Assembly (NCBI GenBank): GCA_041175045.1
Contig: JBEDFR010000001.1
Location: 1-5,784, forward strand
Source of the DNA: UBA5078 sp041175045
GTDB lineage: Bacteria > Pseudomonadota > Gammaproteobacteria > Pseudomonadales > Pseudohongiellaceae
Length of the DNA: 5,784 nt
Direction of reading: 5' to 3'
Numbering within the stretch: the first letter of the stretch is position 1; each line of letters begins with the position of its first letter. A model generated the notes under the pieces. It was not told the origin of the DNA. It searched no databases and was given only the letters and a program-made list of their open reading frames with translations. Below are positions 5,388 through 5,784 of the stretch, in pieces. Made by a program: the position numbers and the translations under genes.

Positions 5388-5414
5388 ATGTCACAGACCG
5401 GAGTCATTGCATGA
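5388..5414 (+). other. 8-codon upstream mini-ORF overlapping the receptor start
   Basis: ATG at 5388 opens a frame reading MSQTGVIA and stops at TGA 5412-5414. That stop overlaps the receptor ATG (5411-5413) in the ATGA arrangement typical of translational coupling. No Shine-Dalgarno precedes the mini-ORF, and the receptor has its own, so it may be fortuitous. Confidence 0.2.
5400..5403 (+). promoter_or_regulatory. ribosome-binding site of the TonB-dependent receptor
   Basis: GGAG lies 7 nt before the ATG at 5411 and fixes that start, which also begins a good signal peptide. Confidence 0.75.
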
Positions 5415-5784
5415 AAACACCGCAGCATTTCAAACGCACCGAACTCTTCCTCGCCACCTGCCTGCTCGCCGGAAGCTTCGCTCCCGGCGCTGCTGCGCAG
5501 TCCGGTGCACCGCAAGCGCAAGTCAGCGAGATCCTCATCACCGGCACGCGCCGCTCCGGCATGGCCGTGTCGGACAGCCCGGCGCCGGTCCAGATGATCA
5601 GCGCAGAAATGCTGCAGGAAAGCGGCTCACCGGACCTGATGAATGCCATCGCGACCCAGGTGCCCTCCTACAATGCGAGACAGACCGGCACCGACATGGC
5701 GAGTCAGACACTGACTGCCAGCATGCGCGCGCTCTCGGCCAACCACGCCCTGGTGCTGGTGAATGGCAAGCGTCGCCATATCAC
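5411..5784 (+). CDS. TonB-dependent outer-membrane receptor, N-terminal part (cut by window end)
   Basis: The first 124 codons of a protein that continues past the window. Residues 1-29 form a Sec signal peptide: charged start MKTPQHFKR, hydrophobic core LFLATCLLAG, and likely cleavage after AAA before Q30. A TonB box-like segment SEILITGT follows at 39-46. From about 54 the plug domain begins with SPAPVQMISAEML and reaches MRALSANHALVLVNGKRRH, a version of the conserved plug pattern around the LVNGKRR motif seen in a large TonB receptor subgroup. Such receptors sit in the outer membrane and import siderophores, vitamins, sugars, peptides or other molecules using TonB-ExbBD energy. The substrate cannot be told from this part. 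C17 in LATC is a poor lipobox, so it is not called a lipoprotein. A complete receptor of this type would usually be 700-1000 residues. Confidence 0.93.
   Translation, partial: MKTPQHFKRTELFLATCLLAGSFAPGAAAQSGAPQAQVSEILITGTRRSGMAVSDSPAPVQMISAEMLQESGSPDLMNAIATQVPSYNARQTGTDMASQTLTASMRALSANHALVLVNGKRRHI

Larger units (their letters stand above)
4985..5410. other. 426-bp intergenic region without a credible protein gene
   Basis: Several open frames cross this stretch on both strands, but they run into the tRNA, lack ribosome-binding sites and have no family-like sequence, so I do not annotate them. The left part (4985-5230) is GC-rich, with one imperfect direct repeat and no other recognisable element. 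The right part (5230-5410) is less GC-rich and contains the likely promoter and operator region of the downstream receptor: a TTGACA box, an inverted repeat, a palindrome and a mini-ORF, listed separately. An unrecognised small RNA or leader RNA cannot be excluded. Confidence 0.6.

Noticed and set aside
5424..5461. Lipoprotein signal with C17 in the receptor
   Set aside because: The -1 residue is T rather than G, A or S, and a standard signal-peptidase I site (AAA before Q30) fits a TonB receptor better.

Overview
The window looks like chromosomal DNA of a GC-rich Gram-negative bacterium, most likely a gammaproteobacterium. The evidence is a TonB-dependent outer-membrane receptor, an Lrp/AsnC regulator, QueA, a tRNA with encoded CCA, and a malate dehydrogenase of the roughly 325-residue type common in Xanthomonas-, Legionella- and Burkholderia-like proteobacteria. 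A Xanthomonadales/Nevskiales-like host is my best guess, but the sequence does not settle it. I see no transposase, integrase, CRISPR array or phage gene.

Layout, left to right. Positions 1-91 are a very AT-rich leader followed by an Lrp/AsnC-family regulator on the + strand (92-571). It converges, with a 9-nt gap, on a block of four genes that all read leftward: queA (start 4703), mdh (start 3542), a LytS-type membrane sensor histidine kinase (start 2480) and its LytTR response regulator (start 1402). The kinase and regulator genes overlap by 14 nt and form a two-component pair. The mdh-kinase gap holds two GC-rich hairpins without U-tracts. The queA-mdh gap holds an extended -10 element that probably drives mdh.

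Right of queA, a divergent intergenic region carries a perfect TATAAT element and a GC-rich discriminator directly upstream of tRNA-Leu(CAA) (4898-4984). A 426-bp stretch with no convincing protein gene follows. It holds an imperfect direct repeat, an inverted repeat overlapping a TTGACA box, a 10-bp palindrome and a tiny ORF whose stop overlaps the next start. The window ends inside a TonB-dependent receptor (from 5411), of which only the signal peptide, TonB box and start of the plug domain are visible.

Functionally the region mixes housekeeping genes (TCA-cycle malate dehydrogenase, queuosine tRNA modification, tRNA-Leu) with sensing and uptake genes (Lrp regulator, LytS/LytTR pair, TonB receptor). 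I found no clearly new biological system. The most interesting signals are the repeat-rich leader of the TonB receptor, the unusual queA-mdh-kinase-regulator gene order, and the paired hairpins between mdh and the kinase.
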